Translations under genes and position numbers: made by a program
Source of the DNA: JAGVSR01 sp963708775
GTDB taxonomy: Bacteria > Pseudomonadota > Alphaproteobacteria > Rhizobiales > Hyphomicrobiaceae
Assembly (NCBI GenBank): GCA_963708775.1
Contig: CAVPTI010000010.1
Location: 440,875-504,874 of the forward strand
Length of the DNA stretch: 64,000 bases
Direction of reading: 5' to 3'
In this document: piece by piece, positions 47,631 to 56,489 of the stretch
Position numbering within the stretch: position 1 is the stretch's first letter
How the letters are laid out: each line of letters begins with the position of its first letter
Notes under the pieces: generated by a model
Databases searched by the model: none
The model's input: the letters and a program-made list of their open reading frames with translations, nothing else
Told to the model about the DNA's origin: nothing

Positions 47631-49109
47631 ATGTTCGGCAGGCGTTCGACAGAAGGCGCACAACCACCGCGCCGCATCGCTCCTCAGAATCAACCGGCTG
47701 CCAATTCGGCCGCGGCCGCGCAGCCGCGCGCCGCGGAAGCCCCAGCACCCGTGGCGCGTGCGGTTCCCGAGCCGTCCGAGCCGCAGCGCCGGCACTCGGA
47801 AGAGTATTACGACGTCAAAACGACGGTGTTCAACGCGCTGATCGACACTATCGATCTGACCCAGCTCGCTAAGCTAGATGCCGCCGCTGCGCGCGAAGAG
47901 ATCCGCGACATCGTCAGCGAGATTATTCAAGTCAAGAACGTCGTGATGTCGATCGCCGAGCAGGAAGAGCTGCTCGAGGACATCTGTAACGACGTGCTGG
48001 GCTATGGTCCGCTCGAGCCCCTTCTCGCCCGCGATGACATCGCGGACATCATGGTCAACGGCGCTGCGACCACGTTCATCGAAGTCAGTGGCAAGGTGCA
48101 AAAGACCTCGGTTCGCTTCGCCGATAACCAGCAGCTGATGAACATCTGTCAGCGCATCGTCAGCCAGGTCGGCCGCCGCGTTGATGAATCGAGCCCGATC
48201 TGCGACGCTCGTCTTCCCGACGGGTCACGCGTCAACGTCATCGCTCCACCGCTGGCCATCGATGGACCCGCACTGACCATTCGTAAGTTCAAGAAGGATC
48301 GCCTCCGTCTCGACAATCTCGTCAAGTTCGGCTCCATCACGCCGGCCGGCAAGACGATCCTTGAGATTATCGGCCGGGTCCGCTGCAACGTTCTGATCTC
48401 CGGCGGTACCGGTTCGGGCAAGACGACGCTGCTCAATTGTATGACCGGTTGCGTCGATCATGACGAACGGATCATCACCTGCGAGGACTCGGCCGAACTT
48501 CAGCTCCAGCAGCCGCACGTGGTCCGCCTTGAAACCCGCCCGCCCAACCTCGAGGGCGAGGGCGAGATCACCATGCGCGACCTCGTCAAAAACTGTCTTC
48601 GTATGCGTCCCGAACGGATCATCGTCGGCGAAGTCCGCGGCCCGGAAGCTTTCGACCTTCTGCAGGCGATGAATACGGGCCACGACGGCTCGATGGGCAC
48701 GCTCCACGCCAACAGCCCGCGCGAAGCTATCAGCCGTTTGGAATCGATGATCATGATGGGCGGCTACGCGCTGCCGGTTAAGACCATCCGTGAAATGATT
48801 TGCGGCTCCATCGATGTCATCGTCCAGGCCTCGCGCCTGCGCGACGGCTCGCGCAAGATCACGCACATCACCGAAGTCCTCGGCATGGAAGAAGAGACGG
48901 TTACCCTCCAAAACCTGCTCGTCTATGAAGTGACCGGCGAGGACGCCAATGGCAAGCTCGTCGGGCGCCACCGGTCGACAGGTATCGCACGCCCGCGGTT
49001 CTGGGACCGTGCCGAGTACTACAAGGAAGAAGGCCGTCTCGCCTCGGCGCTCGCCTCGGCCGAAGTGCTCGACAGCAATGGCAATCCACTCGGTGAATCC
49101 CATGGCTGA
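47631..49109 (+). CDS. cpaF: Tad pilus secretion ATPase CpaF (TadA)
   Basis: The 492-residue type II/IV secretion ATPase has an N-terminal Ala/Pro-rich region, Walker A LISGGTGSGKTTLLNCM at about 261, the Asp box EDSAELQLQQPHVVRLETRP, and Walker B RIIVGEVRGPEAFDLLQAMNTGHDGS at about 325. It powers pilus assembly at the inner face of the membrane. The 3' end overlaps the tadB start by 8 bases. Confidence 0.95.
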   Translation: MFGRRSTEGAQPPRRIAPQNQPAANSAAAAQPRAAEAPAPVARAVPEPSEPQRRHSEEYYDVKTTVFNALIDTIDLTQLAKLDAAAAREEIRDIVSEIIQVKNVVMSIAEQEELLEDICNDVLGYGPLEPLLARDDIADIMVNGAATTFIEVSGKVQKTSVRFADNQQLMNICQRIVSQVGRRVDESSPICDARLPDGSRVNVIAPPLAIDGPALTIRKFKKDRLRLDNLVKFGSITPAGKTILEIIGRVRCNVLISGGTGSGKTTLLNCMTGCVDHDERIITCEDSAELQLQQPHVVRLETRPPNLEGEGEITMRDLVKNCLRMRPERIIVGEVRGPEAFDLLQAMNTGHDGSMGTLHANSPREAISRLESMIMMGGYALPVKTIREMICGSIDVIVQASRLRDGSRKITHITEVLGMEEETVTLQNLLVYEVTGEDANGKLVGRHRSTGIARPRFWDRAEYYKEEGRLASALASAEVLDSNGNPLGESHG

Positions 49110-50112
49110 TGGCGAAACTGCGACCCTGGTCGTTGCTCTTCTAGCGGCATTCACATTCGCCGGGCTCGTGTTCGCGCTGCTCTACCCCTACGTTTCGGGA
49201 GAGAAGCAAACCGAGAAGCGGGTCGCGAGTGTAACCGAGACCCGCGCCAAGAAGGCCGCGACCGGTATCCGAAGCGCTGCGGACATCGCTGCTCAACGCA
49301 AAAAGCAGGTGAGCGAATCTCTCAAAGACATGGAAGCGCGAGCAAAGTCGCGCGAGAAGGTGTCGATTAGAACGCAGTTAGAGCGCGCGGGCCTGGATGC
49401 CGAGCCGCGCGCCTTCTGGATATCCAGCCTGGTGTTCGGAATAGTTCTATCGGTGGTCATTTTCATCTGGATGGGCGGCGGTTCCGGCGCTTGGATGGGA
49501 GCGCTCGCCTCGCTTCTCATTGGCACGTTAGGCGTGCCGCGCTGGGTCTTGGGCAAGCTCGTCAAGCGCCGCCAGAAAAAATTTCAGTCCGAACTTGCCA
49601 ATGCCATCGATGTCGTCGTTCGCGGCGTCAAATCGGGTCTGCCGCTTAATGAGTGCCTGCAGATCATCGCGCGCGAGAGCCCTGAGCCGATCGCCGGTGA
49701 GTTCCGCTATGTCGTGGAGCAGATGCGGGTCGGCGTCCCGTTGGCCGAAGCGCTGGACCGCCTGATTGTGCGCATGCCGCTTTCTGAAGTGAAGTTTCTT
49801 GCCATCGTCATCAGCATCCAGCAGCAGGCCGGCGGCAACCTTTCTGAAGCTCTGGGCAACCTCTCCGGCGTGCTGCGCGATCGCTTCCGCATGGAGATGA
49901 AGGTCAAGGCGCTCTCCGCGGAAGCCAAGTCATCGGCCGGCGTTCTGGGCTCTCTCCCGCCGGGAGTCATGACCATGACCTACATGTCTTCACCCGAGTA
50001 CATCATGCCGTTGTTCAACACCACGGTCGGCAATCTTTTGCTGCTGGTCGGAGGGTTCTGGATGTTCTGCGGCATTATGGTCATGAAGAAGATGATCAAC
50101 TTCAAGTTCTAA
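49102..50112 (+). CDS. tadB: Tad pilus inner-membrane platform protein TadB
   Basis: The 336-residue protein has an N-terminal helix (TLVVALLAAFTFAGLVFALLYPYV), a central pair of helices, a T2SSF domain (SELANAIDVVVRGVKSGLPLNECL, IVISIQQQAGGNLSEALGNLS), and a last helix. It is the pilus platform with TadC. ATG 49102 overlaps the cpaF stop by 8 bases and begins MADGETATLVV. The longer frame into cpaF is not used. Confidence 0.92.
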   Translation: MADGETATLVVALLAAFTFAGLVFALLYPYVSGEKQTEKRVASVTETRAKKAATGIRSAADIAAQRKKQVSESLKDMEARAKSREKVSIRTQLERAGLDAEPRAFWISSLVFGIVLSVVIFIWMGGGSGAWMGALASLLIGTLGVPRWVLGKLVKRRQKKFQSELANAIDVVVRGVKSGLPLNECLQIIARESPEPIAGEFRYVVEQMRVGVPLAEALDRLIVRMPLSEVKFLAIVISIQQQAGGNLSEALGNLSGVLRDRFRMEMKVKALSAEAKSSAGVLGSLPPGVMTMTYMSSPEYIMPLFNTTVGNLLLLVGGFWMFCGIMVMKKMINFKF

Positions 50113-50160
50113 GCGATCGGGCCGCAGGTCCGTCCGAAGCAGGATGCAAAGGCTACCGAC

Positions 50161-51144
50161 ATGCAGGATCTCATCGACGCAATCATGAATCCGCAGATGC
50201 TCGCGACGATGCTCGCGGCCGTTGCGGCATTCGCTACGGTCCTGTCGGTAGCCATGCCTATGCTTCAGAAGGACAGGCTCAATCAGCGCATGAAGGTCAT
50301 GGCGGTCGAGCGCGATAAAATGCGCTCGCAGCGTCTCCAAGAGCTGGCCTTGAAGGAGCGTCAATCCAATCAAGCCAAGCTTCGCCAGACGCCAAAGGGC
50401 TACATGCAGGAAATCGTCGATCGTTTCGATTTGCGCGCGCAGTTCGACAACGAAGACGTCCGCAACAAGCTGAAGACGGCCGGCCTGCGCGGTCAGGCCC
50501 CGCTCATCGCCTACATCTTCTTCCGCGTGGCAATGCCGCCGCTCGTCTTCCTCTTTGCGCTCTTCTATATTTTCTTTGGCATGCAGCTGGAGTATCCGCC
50601 GGTCATCAAGTTCATGATGGCACTCTGCGCCGGCGTCATCGGCTTCTACTTGCCGAACGTGTTCATTGAAAACCTTGCGCAAAAGCGACAGCAGTCGATC
50701 CGTCAGGCATTTCCTGATTCTCTCGACATGCTTCTCATCTGTGTGCAGTCGGGTATGTCGGTCGAATCAGCCTTTGGCAAAGTGGCCAAGGAAATTACCC
50801 AGCAGTCGCTCGAGCTCGGCGAAGAACTGGCGCTGACGACGGCTGAACTCTCCTATCTCGGCGAGCGGCGGCTCGCGTTTGAAAATCTCGGCAAACGAAC
50901 CGGTATTCCCGGCGTCAAAGCCGTCGCTACGGCTCTGATTCAGGCCGAACGCTACGGTACGCCGGTCAGTCAGGCACTGCGCGTGATGGCCAAGGAAAAC
51001 CGCGACATCCGCATGGGCGAAGCCGAAAAGAAGGCCGCAGCACTGCCACCGAAGCTGACCGTCCCAATGATCATTTTCTTCTTGCCGGTACTCTTCCTCG
51101 TCATTTTGGGTCCCGCCGCCATTCGCTATCTCGGCTACACCTGA
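50161..51144 (+). CDS. tadC: Tad pilus inner-membrane platform protein TadC
   Basis: The 327-residue protein is a second T2SSF platform protein (IRQAFPDSLDMLLICVQSGMSVESAF, IQAERYGTPVSQALRVMAKENR) with membrane helices at both ends. It lies 48 bp after tadB and ends the visible pilus operon. A terminator follows at 51201. The tadD, tadE/F/G and pilin genes are not in this window. Confidence 0.93.
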   Translation: MQDLIDAIMNPQMLATMLAAVAAFATVLSVAMPMLQKDRLNQRMKVMAVERDKMRSQRLQELALKERQSNQAKLRQTPKGYMQEIVDRFDLRAQFDNEDVRNKLKTAGLRGQAPLIAYIFFRVAMPPLVFLFALFYIFFGMQLEYPPVIKFMMALCAGVIGFYLPNVFIENLAQKRQQSIRQAFPDSLDMLLICVQSGMSVESAFGKVAKEITQQSLELGEELALTTAELSYLGERRLAFENLGKRTGIPGVKAVATALIQAERYGTPVSQALRVMAKENRDIRMGEAEKKAAALPPKLTVPMIIFFLPVLFLVILGPAAIRYLGYT

Positions 51145-51200
51145 GCGGCCCGGCGCACGCAGCACCGTCTGTTTCGCACTCCTGTTCCTGGTTTTACGTC

Positions 51201-51232
51201 AACCCGGTCTTCGCTCGCATGAAGGCCGGGTT
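51201..51232 (+). terminator. Terminator of the cpa/tad operon
   Basis: The inverted repeat AACCCGG(T)CTTC / GAAG(G)CCGGGTT has an 8-base loop and a TTCTTCT tail, located 57 bp after tadC. Confidence 0.7.
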
Positions 51233-51343
51233 CTTCTGTCCATACGCCGCAGCTTTGCAGGGGTTGACGCCGGGGCCATCCACCTCCACCTGCACGCAGT
51301 TATGCACGGAACTGAACGCCACCCTGACCATGACAGGACCTCG

Positions 51344-51760
51344 ATGACCGACGCGCAATTGACCGCCCCTGAAGCTCTGATCTTCGCAATGATCACGATT
51401 TCCGCCGTCGATCGTGAGATCTCCGATGAAGAACTCCGTCGCATCGGCTCCATCGTGTCCGAACTGCCGCCGTTCGAAGGCTACAATCGCGACTGGCTTG
51501 TGCACGAAGCTCAAGCCTGCGGAAAGCTCCTAAAAAAGCCTGACGGCTTAAGCGCTGTTCTGCAATTGGTGAAAAACACGCTGCCGCGCCGTCTCTATGA
51601 GACAGCGTACGTTCTCGCGGCAGAGGTAGCCGCCAGTGATCTCGAAGTCCGCGAAGAAGAGATCCGCTGCCTTGAACTGCTCGCCGAAGCCCTGGGCCTC
51701 GACAAACTCACCTGCGCCGCTCTGGAACGGGCTGCCCGAGCTCGCCACCAGCGCGTCTGA
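51344..51760 (+). CDS. TerB-like (tellurite resistance TerB fold) protein
   Basis: The 138-residue all-helical protein has two acidic metal-binding-like repeats, SAVDREISDEELRRIG at about 20 and AASDLEVREEEIRCLEL at about 100, characteristic of the TerB family. Its function is unknown; it is not proof of tellurite resistance, since no other ter genes are near. The start MTDAQLTAPE at 51344 is chosen over the longer frame. Its 3' end overlaps the convergent hydrolase gene by 53 bases. Confidence 0.82.
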   Translation: MTDAQLTAPEALIFAMITISAVDREISDEELRRIGSIVSELPPFEGYNRDWLVHEAQACGKLLKKPDGLSAVLQLVKNTLPRRLYETAYVLAAEVAASDLEVREEEIRCLELLAEALGLDKLTCAALERAARARHQRV

Positions 51761-52457
51761 CGTCATCGCCGACGCTGTAAAAAAAGCCGAGCAGCGCTTC
51801 CGCGGCGTCCTGCAACGCCTCTTCGTGTGTCCGGCCAGAGGCCTTGCGCGGTTTGAGATCGTGATCGCCGTCGGCGATCCAATGGAGCCGAACGTGCGCT
51901 GGTATGCGTACGTCCGCGAACGCCTCCGCTGCGCCGAATGCATCTCTCGTGCCCTGCACGATGAGCGTCGGCAACGACAGTTTTTCGACAACCCGAGCGC
52001 GCGTCGCATGGGGCTTGCCTGGCGGCACCAACGGAAACCCCAACACGGCAACACCACTGAGTCCGGTGCCGCCAGCGCCGGTTGACGCAATGCAAGCGAT
52101 GCGCCCGCCCATTGATTTGCCGCCGATGAAAAGCCGCGCCTGAGGGCCGATACGCGCCCGGCATTCCGCGATCGCCGCGAGGTAGTCATCAACCAACGTC
52201 TCAGCGCGCGGTGCTGGGCGCCGTCCACCTCCGGCGGTGCGTGCCGCCATGTAGCCGAACTCGAACCGGTGCACTGTCGCGCCGCCCTCATCCAGCAATT
52301 GAGCGATGCGTGTGAGAAAGGGGCTGGTCATGCCGGCGCCAGCGCCATGGGCGAGAATGAAGTGTGTTCGGCGTTCGGCCGGACCCGTCATGAGCCAGCC
52401 ATGGGTCTCCAGCCGAGACTTGGCCTCGGCCGTGGCGCCAATCTGCGTCAGTGTCAT
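51708..52457 (-). CDS. Alpha/beta hydrolase of KANL3/Tex30 type
   Basis: The 249-residue hydrolase has HFILAHGAGAGMTSPFL (oxyanion-region HGAGAG) at about 30, the nucleophile elbow LFIGGKSMGGRIA at about 108, a late Asp in VQGTRDAFG and a His in WIADGDHDLKPR. It is a cytoplasmic esterase-like enzyme of unknown substrate. The start at 52457 (MTLTQIG) is likely. The last 15 residues overlap the TerB-like gene on the other strand. Confidence 0.82.
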   Translation of the reverse strand: MTLTQIGATAEAKSRLETHGWLMTGPAERRTHFILAHGAGAGMTSPFLTRIAQLLDEGGATVHRFEFGYMAARTAGGGRRPAPRAETLVDDYLAAIAECRARIGPQARLFIGGKSMGGRIACIASTGAGGTGLSGVAVLGFPLVPPGKPHATRARVVEKLSLPTLIVQGTRDAFGAAEAFADVRIPAHVRLHWIADGDHDLKPRKASGRTHEEALQDAAEALLGFFYSVGDDVRRAGGELGQPVPERRR

Positions 52458-52600
52458 TTTGTTCGAGCGATCAGTCACTTCGTGATTGTTTCCCGCATAA
52501 CGATCCGCCACAGGCAAACGTGATGCAGATCGCGCCTGCGCGGGGTCGCAATTTAGCCCACTCCTGGGTTAAACTGACACTCAGGTGAATACGGGGCCAG

Positions 52601-53860
52601 ATGCGGGAACGAAGCAAACGATTGAGCCTGCTGATCGCGGTGTCTATGGGCGCGGCTTCAGTCTCTGCATGGGCAGTCGAGAGCCTTCAGTTTCCTGGCG
52701 CCGCCTCCGCGGCGAAGGCTGCCGCAGCTGCTCCGCCCGCCGCCGCCCAAAACCCGGGCCCGCAAGAAACGGTCGAGGCTGGCGCCAAGTCTGCAACACC
52801 GGCGTCCCCCGTCCCCGAATCGAAGTCGTCCGCGGCAGTTGGCAGCGCGGCTGCCGACGATCCCCGCGATGCACCCAATTCGCCTTCGGCCAAGCCGCCC
52901 GCCAAACCAACTGTGGCCAAGGCACAGGATCCGATCCCCGCCAAGAAACTGTTCGGCGCGCTCAAGGCCCCGGCGCCGATGAAAGCCCGCGCCATCGGCG
53001 CTTACTCACGCGGCTGCCTTGCCGGCGCCACCGCACTTCCCGTTGATGGCCCTGCGTGGCAGGCGATGCGCCTCTCTCGCAACCGCAACTGGGGTCACCC
53101 GAAACTGATTTCGCTGCTGGAGAAGTACGCTGGCGAAGTGAAGCAGAAAGACAGCTGGCCCGGCCTCCTCGTCGGCGACATCTCCCAGCCTCGCGGCGGT
53201 CCGATGCTGACCGGTCATGCCTCCCACCAACTCGGCCTCGACGCCGACATCTGGTTCACGCCGATGCCGTCGCGCCGCCTTTCGAAGGCCGAGCGCGAAA
53301 ATCTCGCCGCCACCTCCATGCTCGCTTCGGACAACCTCTCGGTCAATCCGAAGGTCTGGGGCCAGGGTCAGGTGAATATCGTCCGCCGCGCCGCCTCCTA
53401 TCCGGAGGTCGAACGTGTTCTGGTTCATCCCGCCATCAAGAAAGCGCTGTGTGAAGCGGGCGGCACCGATCGCGCCTGGCTCGCGAAAGTCCGCCCCTAT
53501 TGGGGCCACTTCTATCACTTCCACGTTCGCATCGGCTGTCCGGCCAACTCGCCGACCTGCACCAAGCAGGCCCCGATACCCGGCGACGACGGCTGCGGCA
53601 AGGAACTGGAGGACTGGTTCAAACTCCTCACTGCCCCCCCGAAGCCAAGGCCGCGCCCTGTCGAACCGGTAAAACCCGTGAAGCCGAAGCCTCCGTTGAC
53701 TTTGGCCGACCTTCCGCCCGAGTGCAGCGCGGTCGTCGGGGACGACGCCCGCATCGAACTTGCGACACCCCCACCTTCCAAGGCCCCACCTTCCAAGGCA
53801 GTTAAACCCGCCAAGGCCGCCAGCGCGCCGCAGATCAAGAAGTCGGCTGACGCCAAGTAG
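52601..53860 (+). CDS. mepA: Penicillin-insensitive murein endopeptidase
   Basis: The 419-residue exported metallopeptidase of the LAS/M74 group cuts D-Ala-DAP cross-links in peptidoglycan. The signal peptide (LSLLIAVSMGAASVSAWA) and an Ala/Pro-rich linker precede the core. The core has zinc motif TGHASHQLGLDADIWF at about 203 and a final His in WGHFYHFHVRIGC at about 303. An extended Pro/Lys-rich C-terminal tail (about 350-419, repeated PPSKA) is unusual. It lies 4 bp from the convergent msrA. Confidence 0.9.
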   Translation: MRERSKRLSLLIAVSMGAASVSAWAVESLQFPGAASAAKAAAAAPPAAAQNPGPQETVEAGAKSATPASPVPESKSSAAVGSAAADDPRDAPNSPSAKPPAKPTVAKAQDPIPAKKLFGALKAPAPMKARAIGAYSRGCLAGATALPVDGPAWQAMRLSRNRNWGHPKLISLLEKYAGEVKQKDSWPGLLVGDISQPRGGPMLTGHASHQLGLDADIWFTPMPSRRLSKAERENLAATSMLASDNLSVNPKVWGQGQVNIVRRAASYPEVERVLVHPAIKKALCEAGGTDRAWLAKVRPYWGHFYHFHVRIGCPANSPTCTKQAPIPGDDGCGKELEDWFKLLTAPPKPRPRPVEPVKPVKPKPPLTLADLPPECSAVVGDDARIELATPPPSKAPPSKAVKPAKAASAPQIKKSADAK

Positions 53861-53864
53861 CTCC

Positions 53865-54527
53865 TTAGGCGGTGCTCGCCACGCCCGTCGGCAGCGGACA
53901 CGACACGCCGGTCCCACCCACACCACAATACCCGTGCGGCACCTTCGCGAGGTACTGCTGGTGGTAGTCCTCCGCCCAGTAAAATGTCGGCGCAGCGATA
54001 ATTTCGGTCGTAATGCGGCCGAACCCGGCCTCCGTCAGCCGCTCCTGGAACGCATGCCGCGACGCTTCAGCCATGGCCTGCTGTCCTTCGCTGAACGTGT
54101 AGATCCCCGACCGGTACTGTGTGCCGACGTCATTCCCCTGCCGGTAGCCTTGCGTCGGATCGTGGTTCTCCCAGAACAGCCGCAGCAGCGCGCCATACGT
54201 GATGTGCGCGGGATCGTACACGACGAAGACGACCTCGTTATGCCCAGTCCGCCCGGTGCAAACCTCCTCGTAAGTTGGGTTCGGCGTCAGTCCACCGGCG
54301 TATCCGACGCCCGTCACGACGATGCCGTCGCCAAGCTGCCAGAACTTGCGCTCGATGCCCCAGAAGCACCCCATGCCGAACATCGCCGTCTCGCTGCCGG
54401 CTGGATAGGGCCCCTTCAGCGGCCGGCCATTCACGAAGTGCGTGCTCGCGGTGGGTAGGGGCTGCGCGCGGCCGGGCAGCGCTGTCGCCGCCGTCGGCAA
54501 TTCGGTCTTTTTGTGCGTGAAGAACAT
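53865..54527 (-). CDS. msrA: Peptide methionine sulfoxide reductase A
   Basis: The 220-residue protein has the active-site Cys in FGMGCFWGIERKFWQL at about 55 and the typical YAGGLTPNPTYEEVCTGRTGHNEVV and QYRSGIYTFSEGQ. It repairs oxidised methionine. The C-terminal CGVGGTGVSCP provides resolving Cys candidates. The start at 54527 (MFFTHKKTEL) after GAGG is preferred over 54551. Confidence 0.93.
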   Translation of the reverse strand: MFFTHKKTELPTAATALPGRAQPLPTASTHFVNGRPLKGPYPAGSETAMFGMGCFWGIERKFWQLGDGIVVTGVGYAGGLTPNPTYEEVCTGRTGHNEVVFVVYDPAHITYGALLRLFWENHDPTQGYRQGNDVGTQYRSGIYTFSEGQQAMAEASRHAFQERLTEAGFGRITTEIIAAPTFYWAEDYHQQYLAKVPHGYCGVGGTGVSCPLPTGVASTA

Positions 54528-54682
54528 GGGCTCGTCCTCGTTCGGATGCATCCGCCCCGCGTGGCGCGGAGACCTCTCACCACGTCAATACTGTCGCCAG
54601 GTGCTGGCAGTTTCGCTCCACCTTGATAAACTCTTCGCAATGTCGCGGTCGAGGCTGACGAACAGGTGGACGAGGAGAGCCT

Positions 54683-55577
54683 ATGACGGAGAGTGCAGCA
54701 CTTGCCGGAGAACAACCGGTCGGCACCCCGGACATCGGGCCTAAGGACGCCGCTCCGGCAGCTTTGCCCCCGGCCGACCCACAGGCGCCGATGGCTTCAG
54801 ACCCCTACGTGGCCGAGCCCGAAGACTACGGCGCGAGCACCTTGCGCACCACCATCTTCTGCCTCGTCTTCCTGCTGCTCCTACCCTTCTTTGCGAGCCT
54901 CCCGGCCATGATCGGCATGCGCGCCGCCGCCGGTCACCTTGCCGATAACCTTGGGCCTGCTCGTGCTCGCCGCCGTCTTCACGTCGCTCATGTTCCTTGT
55001 CTTCGTCGAGATGATGTTCTCAATCCGCACGCGCGTCCACCTTGGCCGGGAGAAGGTGCGCATGACGCTGCCCTCCGGCCGTGGCCCGACCCCGATGCTG
55101 CGCTATCGCAGCTACGAGTTCCCATACGATCAGGTCCAGTCCGTTGAAACCCGGCGCGAAATCTATGGCGGCGCGTTGGTGCCCGTGTTGATGAAGGGCG
55201 CCCGCGTCAATCTCAAGGATGGGTCCGTGGTCCGCCTGGGTTACGTCAGCGAAGCCGATAGCGACCCCGTCTTTCCCTACGTCGACATCGCGGGAAAGAT
55301 TGCCGAACGCGCGCGCCTGCCGCTCATCGATCGTGGTTCGGTTCGCCGTTCCGTGCGCTCGAAGATGCTCGGCGTAAAGGCCACTGATGCCGAAAACACG
55401 CTCGTCGAAGACCTCGAGATCGCGCGGCTCAACGCCTCGCACAATAACTTCATGCTGGCGCTCATCGGCGTGCTGCTGCTTCTGATGCTGATCGGGATCG
55501 TCGAGGATTTTGCGCGCGGAAGCCCCATCGGCCAAACCGCAAGCGCGCCTCAGGCAACAACGGCCCGACTCAGTTGA
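54683..55577 (+). pseudogene. Conserved two- to three-helix membrane protein, frameshifted
   Basis: Two frames make one protein of about 297 residues. The first (from ATG 54683 after GAGGAGAG) gives an Ala/Pro-rich N-terminus and the helix TIFCLVFLLLLPFFASLPAMIG. After GHL the frame changes near 54930. The next frame continues LPITLGLLVLAAVFTSLMFLVF, a cytoplasmic PH-like part (GREKVRMTLPSGRGPTPMLRY) and a last helix, and ends at 55577. One extra base explains it. I do not recognise a functional family. Confidence 0.68.
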
Positions 55578-55884
55578 CGTACACGTTGATGCGGTGACGT
55601 CGCCGGCCGATGAACCCGCAAAGAAGTGCGAGCGTGCCGAAGACGCCCCACGTCGGAAAGCCGAGCACCGCCGCTTCCAGTCCGCGCCACGCTGCCGGTG
55701 AGACCGAATTGCTCAGGCTCTCTCGCGCGCTCTTCAGCGTGTTGGGGGAGATCCGCTCCCATTGCGTCTCGAGAGCCGTCGACGCGAACGGGCCGGTGCC
55801 GCTCAGCCGGGGTGTCACGTCCGCAACCAAGGCGACGATCGCAATCAGCGCGAACAGCGCTGCGATAAATCTGAAGACGGCCAT
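55570..55884 (-). CDS. Small two-helix membrane protein
   Basis: The 104-residue protein has an N-terminal helix (FRFIAALFALIAIVALVADV), a central soluble part (QWERISPNTLKSARESLS), and a C-terminal helix (WGVFGTLALLCGFI) followed by RRRHRINVYVN. The start at 55884 (MAVFRFIAAL) is chosen over 55929. Similar short proteins occur in alphaproteobacteria without known function. Its end overlaps the convergent frameshifted gene by 8 bases. Confidence 0.65.
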   Translation of the reverse strand: MAVFRFIAALFALIAIVALVADVTPRLSGTGPFASTALETQWERISPNTLKSARESLSNSVSPAAWRGLEAAVLGFPTWGVFGTLALLCGFIGRRRHRINVYVN

Positions 55885-56125
55885 GCAAGTGGCTCCGTTC
55901 GATACGGCGGAAAACGGATAGCCTTCCATGCCGCGCTTTGCTCACTGCGGCAAGCACACGGCTGGTGGGCTCCCGCGATGGCACGCGACGGAGCCGACTT
56001 TGCTGCTTGAAACCAACCTCGAGCCCTCATCGCCACCTCTCCTTGCCTCAGCAACGTGGCGGCGCAGTGACGTGTTGCCATTGAAGCGCAGTTCAGGTTA
56101 AGTGCGCCGCTCCCAAGCTGGACAC

Positions 56126-56215
56126 GGAGAGGTGGCCGAGTGGTTTAAGGCGCACGCCTGGAACGCGTGTGTAGGGGAAACTCTACCGTGGGTTCGAATC
56201 CCACTCTCTCCGCCA
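56126..56215 (+). tRNA. tRNA-Ser (anticodon GGA)
   Basis: The 90-nt class II tRNA has acceptor stem GGAGAGG with TCTCTCC, a D-loop in TGGCCGAGTGGTTTAAGG, and anticodon stem CACGC/GCGTG with loop CTGGAAC (anticodon GGA). A long variable arm (TGTAGGGGAAACTCTACC region), T-loop GGTTCGAATCC and encoded CCA follow. It forms the left border of the accessory region. Confidence 0.96.
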
Positions 56216-56489
56216 CGTATTTCCCCGTTATCGATTGATTTCTCTCGCACTGCGCCGAGGGTCGAACTTTGCCCGGTCTTTCCGTCGGTTGGGGATCACT
56301 CCCGCGGGAATTTGGGACGAAGAGACAGCGGTGGTGCTGGTTCCATCGCCTCGGGAGTCGGTAAGTCTCTTATCCGGTTGCCGGTGGTTCAGTTTGGGCC
56401 GCCTTTTAGCTGCAAAACGGTCGCCGATTTTCCGCAAAGAGCAGCTCGGCCGCGGCATTTGCCGCGCGACGTCTCATGGCCAGGAGCTA

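Noticed and set aside
51344..51760. Tellurite resistance locus
   Set aside because: Only a single TerB-fold protein is present and no terZ, terD, terC or terA partner.
51636..52085. A 149-codon + strand frame across the TerB-like and hydrolase genes
   Set aside because: It is out of frame with both, and the minus-strand hydrolase shows all catalytic motifs.
56126..56489. Attachment site at the tRNA-Ser 3' end
   Set aside because: No second copy of the tRNA 3' sequence was found in the window, and large serine recombinases do not usually target tRNA genes.
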